Shown here piece after piece: positions 32,462 to 43,809 of a DNA stretch of 64,000 nt. This DNA comes from Amphimedon queenslandica (lineage: Eukaryota; Porifera; Demospongiae; Haplosclerida; Niphatidae), in NCBI RefSeq assembly GCF_000090795.2, contig NW_003546245.1, forward strand, positions 110,905 through 174,904. Direction: 5' to 3'. Position 1 is the first letter of the stretch; each line of letters begins with the position of its first letter. Under the pieces are notes generated by a model, which was not told where the DNA came from, searched no databases, and was given only the letters and a program-made list of their open reading frames with translations. The position numbers and the translations under genes are program-made.

Positions 32462-33820
32462 TTAATTATTAATATTCGAATAAAAAAGAATGTACGGGGT
32501 TGAAGAGTTGTTAGAAGGCGAGAGGAGAGACTTTACGAAACTTTTTGAAACCTCGGTGACATATTGATCATCAAACATCAACCAATTACTATTATTATTA
32601 TTATTATTTGCTTTTTTAATAATACTGGTATAATGGCCACTGTAACTGCTTGATCCAGTATGCAATATAATACAATACAGTTCATACATGTTACTCTTGT
32701 TACTGCTACTAGTGATCATGTTAAAGGATGTGTATAAAGGTATCGCTATGTTCCCAGCCGCTTTCACCTGCTGTCCGGAGAAATGCTTTAAATGTATTGC
32801 CATTATTTTAGGTAATTCATGTATGACGGTTCTATGCGTTGCCTCTGTCAACTGGAGGCAACTCTTACAGTAGTATTTATTGCATTCTCTTAAATATTCA
32901 ACCGAAGAGAACTGCGAAAGAGACCAAGATAGAGAATAGGCTCCACAGTAACTGCTGTCTCCTTTGCTAAGGACGGGTATACTTAGCATGTTAAACGACT
33001 CTTCTCTCGTCTGTATCTCTTCACACGTGTAACACTTTGTCTCCTGGACTAGCACGCCTTGAAATATACTACCTGGTAATTGGAGTGAGATGGGAGGGGC
33101 TGGGGGCGGGGACTCGGGTGTGGTTAATTTAGGTGAAAAGAAGCACGATATTTTTTGATTTCCTTTAAGGATTTTAACTGGAGGAGGGAGAGGGTTGTGA
33201 TCGTCGTTTGATAGCGTCCTTTTTCTATTTTTAGTCGTGAGAGAGTCGAGAAGGATGCTTAAGCACTCCTGGCTGTCATGTTGGATGCCATTCTCGAAAT
33301 AACTACCTCTACATAAAGGAATTAATGAATTTATTATTGGAGTGTCTAATCACGTTACATACTGTAATTTCTCTATTAAACTGACTGGGATGACGACGGT
33401 TCCCATTCCTCTTTCCGGAACGTTCATTTGCAATAATAACTAAAAAATAAATATTAATAATTAAAATAAAAATTAATGAATTCAAGTGACGTCATTCTCA
33501 CTTCTCTTAGACAGTAATAAATAGACTCGTCTCCACTTCCACCCTATAATGATAATAACAACAACAACAATTAATAATTACTTAACAGTATTAATTTCTT
33601 TAATTACTTTATATTTAATTATTAATTCCATCAATCCAGGTGTGTGTTCCAAAGCCTGTATAACAGCATTAGCATAGCAGGTGTAACCCAAGTTACTGAG
33701 ACCACAGTAAGGAAGGACTGCTCCTTCTTCCTCTCTCTCTGTCTCTTTCTGACAGCTCCTCTTAGTTCCTCTCCCTTTCTTTAAGGACAATATCTTTTTC
33801 TTTCCTCTTTCGGCGGCCAT
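32462..33820 (-). CDS. USP1: USP1-type deubiquitinase
   Basis: A minus-strand multi-exon gene starting at 33820 (MAAERGKKK). The Cys box is GLSNLGYTCYANAVIQALEH with the nucleophile Cys; QHDSQECLSILLDS follows; then CYTCEEIQTREESF, LSQFSSVEYLRECNKYYCKS, and the His box SGHYTSIIK with NWLMFDDQYV. The ending SPSNNSSTPYILFY matches USP1. Family knowledge: with UAF1, USP1 removes ubiquitin from PCNA and FANCD2 in the nucleus. The large insertions of vertebrate USP1, including the self-cleavage Gly-Gly site, are not seen, so the protein is shorter. Asn-rich runs near the C-terminus come from triplet expansion. Confidence 0.85.
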
Positions 33821-34018
33821 TTTGAAAACAAAGGCGGGTGAATTACGCGGCAATGCAACAACTTGATGAGTTGTCACGTGACATCATGAATATTAATTAG
33901 TTAGTTAATTAACACCTCTATCTCTCGTGGAGGCAGTGGGAGCTGTTATTTTTTCCTCTTCTTGGCAGCCTTTCTCTCTCCCTTCTATACTCTTCTCTTT
34001 ACAATAAGACCCTGTGAT

Positions 34019-35082
34019 GGGTAAAGGGAATGATCTCCTTCACCTCCTCAAGACGGGAAACTCAGGCGAGGCCCGCAAGCTTGTCGCTAAGATGAAAAAA
34101 CAAGGTCAGGAGTTACTATCATAGTGTCACATTCCTCCTTTTCCCTCCCTCCCTCCCTCTCTTTATCTTCCTTTCTAAATGTCATTCACTGTCTGATTGC
34201 ATTCATACAAAGGTGCCTCGAGTCATTAATTGATGTATATACATGTACATTGTTTATTGATGATGTTTATGATTCCAGGGCTTAATGTATTCTTGTTTGT
34301 CTCACTGTTGTGATATAATTATAATGTATTATTATACACAAATAGAGGCTGTTTACATTGTTTAATAAGTATGTGTATCTTATATACAATTATTGATATT
34401 GTATAGGGAAAAAGAAATTCTTAGCAGCTGTCAATGAGCAGGATGAAGAGGGGTAAACACTTAGCAGCAACCTTTGTCACTTTTACCCTCCCCCCTCTCT
34501 CTCTCCTTTCCTTCCCGTTAGCTGTACAGCCCTTCATTACAGTGCTGGATTTAATTTCCTTGATTTTATTGAAGAATTTCTTGAAGCTGGGGCAGTCATT
34601 AATATAGAGGACAATAGAGGTACATGTACGAACACCAGCTGCACAGACACACACTCTATGTCTAGTCTCTTTTTACTAATGACACCACTGGCAGTTTTGG
34701 CACCACGTACAGTCGTTCACTACTTGTACCTCACTACAGAGGTGTCCCCATTATTGGGGTAGGCTTGTACCAATTGGGACACTACAAAATGTCCTCATTA
34801 TAAAAGTGTCCTCATTATAAAGGTGTCCTTACTGTATGTGTCCTATTATAAAGGTGTCCTTCCTTATTATAGAGACACAGAAATATTTACACTTATTCCT
34901 CATTAGGTGCTACACCATTGCATTTAGCAGCTACTAATGGTCGCTGTGAAGCTGTTTCTATATTACTAAGGAGAGGAGCTGATCCTAATATAGTAACACG
35001 TGTTGGCGACAGCCCGTTACATGCAGCTGCTCAAAATGGACACACTGAAGTGGTAAAAACGAGCAAGCATGCATTTTTATAC

Positions 35083-35130
<48 letters not shown>

Positions 35131-38100
35131 TAATAATAATAATAATAATAACAATAATAAATGATATATTATTACACGCATGTATGTGTAGGTTGAGTAT
35201 TTAGTAAAAGATCATGCAAGATGTACATTGCTGAATGTCTCTGGGCAGTCGCCATTAGATCTTGCTTGTCAGCATGGTCACACTAACTGTGTCGCTTATC
35301 TTCTTCACTCCGGACAGTTTAGCCCCCAGAAGCAGGAGACGGTTCAAAATGCTTTGAAACTCGCCTCAAAGCACGGCCACACCCACGTGTTGAAGTACGT
35401 GTGTGTGTGTGTGTTTAGAAGAAGCGTAGAAAGAGAAACATGAGAGGAGAGATTAAAGAGATAATTGAAGATAATGATTGCTTGTTTGTTGGCCACTGGC
35501 CTTGTTTTGTTGTCCATTGTCTTTGTAAACTGTCCATCAATCAAATAACATCAAATGCACAGCAAGTAGTGATAATGGTCCTTTGAATTTACAAATATAA
35601 GTTGTATCTCTCTCTCTCTCTTTGTCCTTCTCTCCCTCCCTCCCTCTCTCTCTCCCTTTCCCTCTTAGTCTACTAATAAGGTATGGGTTTGATATAAACC
35701 GTGTCCTGCCTGGTGCCCACGGTACTTGTCTACATGAAGCAGCTCTTTACGGTAAAACTGAGACAGTACATTATCTGTTGCAGTGTGGAGCAGACCCATC
35801 AGTAAAGAACACACAAGGACTCACACCACTTGATATTGTGAATCACTATACGGACCCAAGGAGTGCACACCAACTGAAACAGATACTACAAGGTAGAGAA
35901 GGAAGAGAGAGAGAGAGTACATATTAATTAAATAATGGATCTGTTCCTCAGATGCTGTTGCTAATCAAATCAGAACCAGTGGCCAGAGAGTGGGAGGAGT
36001 CAGTCATCAACAACAAACCACAACTAATAGCACTAGTAGTGGAACAACAGCTGCTCAACAAATGTACACACAATACTATCAGCAGCAACAACAGCTACAG
36101 CAGCAACAAGCAGGAGGAGGATCTAGAGGAAACTATACTGGTCATCCTCAGACCCATACTGGTTATGCTCAGACCCATACTGGTTATGCTCAGACCCATA
36201 CTGGCCATCCTCAAACCCATACTGGCCATCCTCAAACCCATACTGGCCATCCTCAAACCCATTCCAGTCCTCATACTGGCCATCCTCATGCTCATGCTGG
36301 CTATTCTCAGACCCATACTGGCCATTCTCAAGCCCATGCTGGTTATGCTCAAACCAATACTGGTCATCCTCAGGCCCATACTGGTCATCATCAGACCCAT
36401 GCTGGTCATCCTCAGACCCATGCCGGTCATCCTCAGACTCATACCGGTCATCCTCAGACCCATGCTGGTCATCCTCAGACCCATACTGGTCATCCTCAGA
36501 CCCATACCAGTCATCCCCAGACCCATACCGGCCAGCCTCAGTCCTATACTAGTCAAAGTGGTGGCGGTAGTCCTAAAGTGGGTGCGGCCTCATTGCCAGG
36601 TGGTGATTTTGCGTCCATGATTGCTGGTAAAGTTGCTAGCAGGAATCAAAGAAGAGAAGAAGATCAAGTCATGATGAGAAGCTCAACAATGGCTACTGGG
36701 ACCCAGAGGTAATTAATAATTAATTAATTAATTGATTAATTAATTAATGTGTTAATTAGGCCTGTTATTGATAAAGCTGCATTATTAAGAAAAAGGCGGA
36801 GTTATTCAGATGAATCAGAAGCAACTGAGACCATACCTTACAGTAGTAACCCACCTACTCTACCGAGACGTACTCATGCTGGACCGCCCACTTTTAAACC
36901 AGTTCCCCCTCCAGCCACTTCACCAGTACCAGGCTAGTTACGAGTACACATAGCAGCTGCCTCTGTATTATTATTCTATTAATACACATAATGTATTGTG
37001 TTATTGTAAGGGAACTTTTGCATCTATTTCAGACAAGCTTTTCACCTTGTTTTTGACTAGTTTTAGGATGAATTCTAGTCCTCAATTAAAATTACCCACT
37101 GTGTAATGCACTTTAATAGAATAACAACAACAATAATAATACTAATAATAATATTATTATTAATTGATTAATAGGTGATACCCAACCGTCCCCAGTTCTA
37201 GGCAATGCCTCGTTGCCGTTAGGTGAAGTTAAGTTGAAGAAGATTTCATCTGTACCTGCTCCAGCTCAAAAAGAGGAGCCATCTTTCGAGAACGAATTAC
37301 TTAAAAAACTAAAAAGGCGTCAAGAAACCATAGACACGCCTCCAGCAGCTGTAGAACAACCACCCACTCAATCTAACCCGTTAAACGAATCAGCACCTGC
37401 CCCTCCTCCCACACAGCAGGAGACCACACCCACTCATCAACCGCCAGTAAGTTACAGTATACTCCTACTGTCTGTGTTTGTATCATCATATTGCAATACT
37501 GCACTGTATTTGGTGTTTGTTATGAATTCCTGTATTCTTTAATTTAATAAAATATTGACAGTTATCTTATAAATCTATGATCAATTAATAATTGCATTTT
37601 TGTGCTTAATATTTATAATGTTAATAATTTTATTTATTATTTTATTAATAGTCACCTGTAAAGCCAGCTCCTAAGCCAAAGCCTAAACCAAAGGGTAAAG
37701 TTGATCCTCCTCCTCCGCCTGCAGCAGCTGCTGTGGAGGCACAGACAGGACCAGCTCCTTTATCGTGGCAGGAGGAGATAGCAAAAAGAAAGTTACAAAA
37801 GGAGAAGGAAGAACAGCTTAGAAGAGAAGAGGAAGCCAAGAGAGAGGAGGAGGAGAGAAAGAGAGAGGAAGAGAGAAGGGCAGAAGAAGCAAGGAGAGCA
37901 GAGGAGGCTAGGAAGATAGAGGAAGCTAAGAGATTACAAGAAGAAAAGAGAATTGAAGAAGAGAGAAGGGCAGAGGAAGCAAGGGTAGCTGAAGAGGCCA
38001 GGAAGAGAGAAGAAATCAGGAAAGCTGAGGAGTTAAGAAGGGGAGGGGGACCCGGGCCTAGTATTAATAAATCTCCGCCTAAACCACGTCCTAAGCCTTC

Positions 38101-39711
38101 TAAAGCTCCTGTACCACCTCCGGTCACTACTGCCCCTCCCCTCAATAATGCCACGCCTTCTAGTAGTGCCACGCCTCCTAGCAGCGCTGGTATTGTGTTA
38201 CCAGCAGCTATGATTGGACCAGGTGGAGGAGGAGGATTCATTTCATTGCCGTCGTCAATGATCGGACCGTCTTCTAACGGAATCCCACCCAGTGATCCCA
38301 CGCCTACTGGCGTGATCTCAACTAGCACTTCTGCACCAGTAACTGCTCCTGTATCTACTCCAATTAATACCCAGAGTGCTCCTAATATTTCTGCTCCAAG
38401 CGTTCCTATACCAACTCCAATTAATGCCCCCAGTGACGAGAAGGAGTCCAGCCCATTACATGCTCTTAAGGAATTGGATAGACCAGCCACGCCTTCAAGC
38501 GAACATCAAAGTAATAATTATTATTTTTAAAAATAATTTATTATTATTTTTAATTTTAGTGTCCCGCAGTACCAGTCTTAGTTCCATACAGTCGGTTCCT
38601 ATTTCAGCTACAATGGTAATGTATTACTACATGTACTACATGTACATTTGTATATGCATTTAAAATGGAATACATTTTTTTAATGGTCGTAACTTAAAAA
38701 ATATTTGTCGGAATCAGCTCAAACTTGCTACATAGCATAAGGACATCAATATCTATCAGAAAATGTAATAAAAATTTGGGGTATTTTGGAGCCATTTTTT
38801 GGAAAAAAACCATGGGCTATAGCCTTGGGTATTTTTTAAAAACTGACCCATTTTAAAAAATGGTCATAACTTGAAAATTTCTTATCAGAATCAGCTCAAA
38901 CTTTCTACACAGCATAAGGACATTAATATGTATCAAAAAATGTAATAAAAATTGGGGGTGATTTCGGAGCCATTTTTTGGAAAAAACCATGGGCTATAGC
39001 CTTGGGTATTTTTCAAAAACTGGCTGATTTTTTAAAATGGCCATAACTTGAAAAATATTTGTCGGAATCAGCTCAAACTTTCTACACAGCATAAGTACAT
39101 CAATATGTATCAGATAATGTAATAAAAATTGGAGGTGATTTCGGAGCCATTTTTTGGAAAAAACCATGGGCTATAGCCTTGGGTACTTTTTCAAATTTTG
39201 ACGTTTTCTTAAAATGGCTGTAACTTGAAAAATTGAAGTTGGAATCAGCTCAAACTTTCTACACAGCATAAGGACATCAATATGTATCAGAAAATGTAAT
39301 AAAAATTGGGGGTGATTTCGGAGCCATTTTTTGGAAAAAACCATGTGATATGTTAAACAGCTATATACATGTACATGTACCTGAGCTCTTCCTCTTTCTC
39401 CTTTACAGCCTCAGTCGGCATTTGAGTGTATCCCAATAGCTGAATGGCTCAATAGTTACAAGTTACAAGAATACGTCTCATTACTGGAGTCTGCAGGCTA
39501 TGACAACACCGACTTTCTACTGGGTACTACTGCAGAGGTACTTTATTCCAATTAATGCCCGCTTTATTTGATTCTTATTAATGCCCATTTATAGGAACTT
39601 TCAGAACTTGGCGTGACTAAAGTCGGCCATCGTAAGAGGATTCTATCCGCTTTGAGCCAGCTGATTGCAAAAGAACATTTCTTGACATTTAAACCAGTGA
39701 GAAAAGCAGAC

Positions 39712-39778
<67 letters not shown>

Positions 39779-41268
39779 ATAGTCTAGTGTAGCCGAGTGG
39801 TTACAGCAGTTAGGACTGAGTGCTTATGAGACCTTGTTGATAGAGTCTGGCTATGACGACATTGAATTTATAACTTCAGTCACCAAAGAAGAACTGGTTG
39901 AGATTGGCATTGTTAAAAAAGGTACAATACGTGTATATTATATGTATTATTTATTTTATTTATTTATTGATTTATTTATTGTTCATGTATTATTCATTTG
40001 TTGTCAGGTCATATTAAAAGGTTCGAGAGAGGCATAAACGAGTTAAACGAGTTACTAAAGACCGAGACAGTCACCTCTCCTTACCCGTCTACTAATTATC
40101 ACATTCCGTTGCCAAGCTCTCCCTCTCACAGTGTTTCTAATCTATCTTCTTCTTCGCAGAACTTTGAGAGCACTCGCGCTTCATCTATAATAACGGAGCC
40201 GGAAGGAGGTGTGGTCAGAGATACAGAGGTAAAGCCTCGTGCTAGCAGTGACGTCAGTAAGGTCTCAAATAATGCGTCAAGTGTTGATTCAGGTATTGAA
40301 GTAGCCGAGAAACGTAAGAGTGTGAATTTTAATAAAATGAAACATTTACTTGAGAAGAGAATGGGAATACCAGTGACTGGTGAAGTTACAGTCGATGATG
40401 AGAATGACGATGATGAATGTACCCCTTGTCCCTCTCCTCCCCCACCTGTAGTAGCCCCGCCCACTGCCAAACAGGCAAGACCTTTATCTACTAATATGTC
40501 CGATAAGTCTAAATCCGGCGGACCACCTCCTCCTATTCCAAGACGAGCCGTTTCCACAGTACTGACGGGCAAGGAAAGTCCTTTGCTACAGAATCAAGTT
40601 ATGACTAACAATGATAGCACAGATCAAGGGAATGGTAAGTAAAACGCTAAATTTAATAGTAACCATGATAATTAATAATGTCGTTAAATGTAGAGGGTTT
40701 GAATGTTAATTTAAAGTGACGCATAATTTTATTATTTTTATTATTATTATCATTGTAGATGCCACTCCTACACATCTTTATAGAACGGAGGATATTGATG
40801 GCGTTTTAGACGGGACTCCTCCTCCTCCTCCTCCTCCTAAAGAGGTCAAGAGATCAGCTTCACTTATACCGGAACTTGACGCATTAGAGAGCGTCCTTCA
40901 AGGATTCAATCAACCAGGGGACGAAGAATCTGGAGCTCTATCTGAGGAGGAGGAAGAAGAGTAATGATGATTATAACTGTACCTTGTGTAGTAGCACCTT
41001 ATATCATATTATATCACTTTCCTTTGTGGCTTTTATTCAGTGCTGGTTTGTGGTCAATCTTGTGCTTGTCCATGTTTTAAAACTCTCAGAAATAAAAAAT
41101 GCAATTTTCATATTAAAATTGTGAAATTGAAGCACTTGTAATGATTATTGTTATTTTTTCTCTCTCTACATTAGGTCAAATAAAACTGACCAGCTATTGG
41201 CAGATATTGATGACATGTTAGCCGATCTCAATGATCACCTTGACGTTATGATTCCAGGATCAAAATAA
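34019..41268 (+). CDS. CASKIN: Caskin homologue: ankyrin repeats, coiled coil, two SAM domains, no SH3 seen
   Basis: It starts MGKGNDLLHLLKTGNSGEA, like vertebrate Caskin. About six ankyrin repeats follow (CTALHYSAG, ATPLHLAATNGRCEAV, SPLHAAAQNGHTEVV), with GTCLHEAALYGKTETVHYLL and LDIVNHYTD, a near-exact Caskin hallmark. Then come a Gln-rich stretch and a 21-base minisatellite encoding QTHTGHP (36130-36550), Pro-rich segments, a Glu/Arg coiled coil (37800-38040), SAM1 (IAEWLNSYKLQEYVSLLESA) and SAM2 (VAEWLQQLGLSAYETLLIES), and an acidic tail ending DHLDVMIPGSK. Caskins are synaptic scaffolds whose SAM domains polymerise. The SH3 domain between ankyrins and SAMs in vertebrates is not found. 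One intron carries satellite family 1. Confidence 0.87.
34740..34870. repeat. Degenerate short repeat (GTGTCC...ATTATAAAG) in a Caskin intron
   Basis: Five or so copies of a word like GTGTCCTCATTATAAAG, with variants, near 34740-34870. Not coding. Confidence 0.6.
35081..35160. repeat. (AAT)n microsatellite in a Caskin intron
   Basis: A run of AAT triplets with a few AAC interruptions. Confidence 0.9.
36130..36550 (+). repeat. Coding 21-base minisatellite (QTHTGHP units) in Caskin
   Basis: About 18 copies of a 21-base unit reading CAGACCCATACTGGTCATCC plus T, in frame with Caskin. The consensus heptapeptide is QTHTGHP, with variants GYA, GYS and NTG. Because the unit is a multiple of three and lacks stops, other frames and the reverse strand are also open here; those frames are not genes. 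Confidence 0.93.
38666..39345 (+). repeat. Tandem satellite family 1, array c, in a Caskin intron
   Basis: Four units; GTAATAAAAAT (or GTAATAAAAAT-like) at 38765, 38942, 39119 and 39296, each 177 bases apart. Same unit as at 3975 and 11300. Confidence 0.93.
39713..39776. repeat. Compound (ATT)n(GTT)n microsatellite in a Caskin intron
   Basis: ATT triplets pass directly into GTT triplets just before the acceptor of the second SAM exon. Confidence 0.9.
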
Positions 41269-41496
41269 TACTTGATATTGATTATATTGAATAATATTAT
41301 AATAGACACTATTTGAGTTTGAAATCAGTTAAATTATACAATTTATTATTGTTGTTATTTTGTGTGTGTTGTTTGGGGTCTTTTTATTTGAGATCTTTAG
41401 TGTGTCATTGTTTTTAAATAATTGTAAAAATGGACATCTTACCGTACAAAGTTTTAAAATGCCCGGCAAACGTTCCTGCGCATGCGTAAACCTACG

Positions 41497-41510
41497 GTCA
41501 CTATGGTTAC
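41497..41510. promoter_or_regulatory. X-box-like motif upstream of MEIG1
   Basis: GTCACTATGGTTAC is an imperfect palindrome fitting the X-box half-site layout (GTNRCC, two bases, RGYNAC) with about one mismatch. It lies 38 bases before the MEIG1 start. The match is weaker than those at EVG1/WDR90. Confidence 0.35.
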
Positions 41511-41548
41511 GCGAACTTGAATAACAAAACAAGTTTAACAAGGGAGCA

Positions 41549-41911
41549 ATGGCTGCTGTAGAAGCTAAACCAAAGTCTGTACGTCGTGCGAAGTACTGGG
41601 ACGAGAACGTTGAAGAAGGTAACCTACACTGTGCTATAGTAATGTCTGACCTCGCTGCAGCTTATAGGTTTCAGCTAGCAGGCTATAGAGATGAAATTGA
41701 ATATTCAAAATTTCATCCACAAGAAGTGGTAAGTATTATCATTGATCTCTATCATCAATTTCTCTTCACTTTGTGATAGATTGATCGTTGGCCTCATAAC
41801 AATTATATAAAGAAGCTGAAAAGACGAAACGATGGTTTATTTTATTACTATAACAAAGAGAGGGAATGCCTGGACAAAGAGATACATAAAATCAAACTCT
41901 ACACTCATTAG
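41549..41911 (+). CDS. MEIG1: MEIG1, meiosis-expressed gene 1 homologue
   Basis: Three exons: 41549-41618, 41661-41728 and 41780-41911. Removing a 42-base intron (41619-41660) gives [19 protein letters not shown], which aligns with MEIG1; unspliced, the intron reads through in frame without a stop. The C-terminal half [17 protein letters not shown], then [19 protein letters not shown], is very close to the vertebrate protein. The product is about 89 residues, the normal length. MEIG1 binds PACRG and works in sperm flagellum assembly; a ciliary or flagellar role is expected in a sponge. Its stop is 33 bases from the stop of the convergent coiled-coil gene. Confidence 0.93.
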
Positions 41912-41943
41912 AAGATAAGAAAGGAAGTGAAGAGAGGGAACTG

Positions 41944-43740
41944 CTACACTTCTGCATCATAATCAATCCTCTGTCTCTTTTCTCTTTTAACAAATAATTC
42001 TTTTGATTCTATTTCATTTGTTAACTCATCAATCCTGGCCCTTAATCTCTCATTACTTGCTTCCAACTGAGCCGGAGAGAAAGAAAGAGCATTAGTTAGT
42101 ATAATGATAGCTAAGTCTTTTACTTCAGTAACTTGTTCTTTCAACACAGAATCTGCTCCAATGTCAAGTTTATAAGAATTAAGTATATTAATGCAGCCTT
42201 CTCTTTCCTATGCCAAAAACAATTAACAAGAAATTATTCCTATTAGCTCGTACCTTAGCAATCAACTTGTTCTTTCTTTCCAGTTTTTGGATAGTTTCAT
42301 TCTTAATTTCTATCTCAGACTAGTGATGATTATAATTGAAGCCACACCTTTCCCGTAAACTTACATTTAACTTTGTCATTTCTTCTTTCAGATGCTCGAT
42401 TTCTTGAGTTAATTTTCTGTTATTGTTATCAGAAATAGTTAATTTTGTTTCCATTTCTGAGAGCTTTGTTGCTTGGATTATATCTTTTTGTTGAAATTGA
42501 ATCAACTGTAACTTCATCAAAGATGGCGACCTGATATATAAAGTTATTTATAGTTCAGATAAAATGCAGTATTTCTTCATTTTTATTACATTTATCAGAA
42601 CTCCTAAATGCAATAAATACAATAACAGAACTACCTTAGGGGAGTTGCTCCTCCTTCTATAGAGTATGACTCTAATTGCTCTTTCATGAGCTACAGTAGT
42701 AACATATTAATAATTATTAGTATTATTATAGCATTATTTTTATTGTACTTTATTTTCTGTCACCAATTCATTATAGTCAACTTGAGCTGCTTCAAGTTTA
42801 GCTACTTTATCTCGCAAAGTATGCAGTTGATATATCAATAAATCGTTATTATCTACACGGCCTCTGAAAAAATAATAAAAATTAGAAAAACTTCTCTCTC
42901 TCTCTCATTTACTTTAATACTTCATTTTCTTTGGTTAAAGTATTGTTTAGTTGTTCAAGGTCACTATAATCAGATAATCTCTTCCTTGAGATGCTCACTA
43001 GTCTGTGTTCTTCATCCATCTCTCTCAATTTTCTGTCCAACTCTTTCACTTTCTCCTGCGATTTTGACAACTGTCTAGCAATATCATCGCATTCCAGTAT
43101 TTTGTTATGAAGTTTCTGCACATTACTATAATAAAGTATAATAAATAAGTCATCTAATGTGTGCACTAACAGTTTTGATGTTTCTTCTAGTTTCTTCATT
43201 TCTTCACTCATTAGCTGCTTCTGGTCCTCAATCAATTCTAACCTAAAATGGCTGCAAAATAAATTATCATCATCATCATTACCTTTTCTTCAAATATCCA
43301 TTTTCTTCTTCCAGTGAAGTTTTCTCTAATAGAACCTAACACACAAAAATGAAAACTAAAAAATTGTCATCATCAAGTTGCTTTATAAGTACATGATTCA
43401 GCTCTCCTTTTATTTCAACAAGATGATCACTAGTTGCAGTACCACCAGTGGTCGATTGACTATTAGATTCGTATAAAGAAGATTCCTTTAAACTTGTTAG
43501 TTGAGATATTAGCTCACGACGCTCTTGCTCTAACTAAAAGAAATAATTTTAAAATTACAAAAAACAACAGTGACAAACAAAAACTCGTAATACTTTATGA
43601 TTTCTTGTTAAAAGTTTGTGATATTGCTCTGTCATTTCTTCTGAAGGAGAGAGGTGAAGAAGTTCATCTATTTCTTCATCATCAACATCCAACTCGTCAT
43701 ATTCAAGGATTTCTCCAACCTCCTCTTCATTGGTAGACAT
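41944..43740 (-). CDS. Coiled-coil protein, probable MAD1-like
   Basis: About ten short exons, nearly all coiled coil after an acidic start (MSTNEEEVGEILEYDELDVD). Toward the C-terminus, ENKLMKEQLESYS with GGATPLRSPSLMKLQLIQFQ, and then KLIAKEREGCINILNSYKLD, resemble the MAD1 order (NERLLAKLQSWE, then TPEDL, then [20 protein letters not shown]). It ends soon after (KREKRQRIDYDAEV), so the C-terminal RWD-like domain and clear MAD2-binding segment of MAD1 are not seen. If MAD1, it would anchor spindle checkpoint signalling at kinetochores. Linkage with NUDT1 and TTYH supports the call, but the similarity is modest. Confidence 0.5.
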
Positions 43741-43809
43741 CTTGTTTCTGCTCTGCCTTAGCCACACCCACTGTTTAGTGTTTATTAACGAATATTAAAG
43801 TTATAAAAA

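Noticed and set aside
35952-36620. 222-codon plus frame and the 153-codon minus frame at 36095-36556
   Set aside because: Both are by-products of the stop-free 21-base minisatellite. Only the frame giving QTHTGHP joins the Caskin exons.
37645-38490. 281-codon minus-strand frame
   Set aside because: Antisense of the Caskin Pro-rich and coiled-coil exons; Leu/Ser/Gly composition is the mirror of GAG/CCT-rich coding sequence.
40126-40572. 148-codon minus frame
   Set aside because: Antisense of a Caskin exon, no supporting motif.
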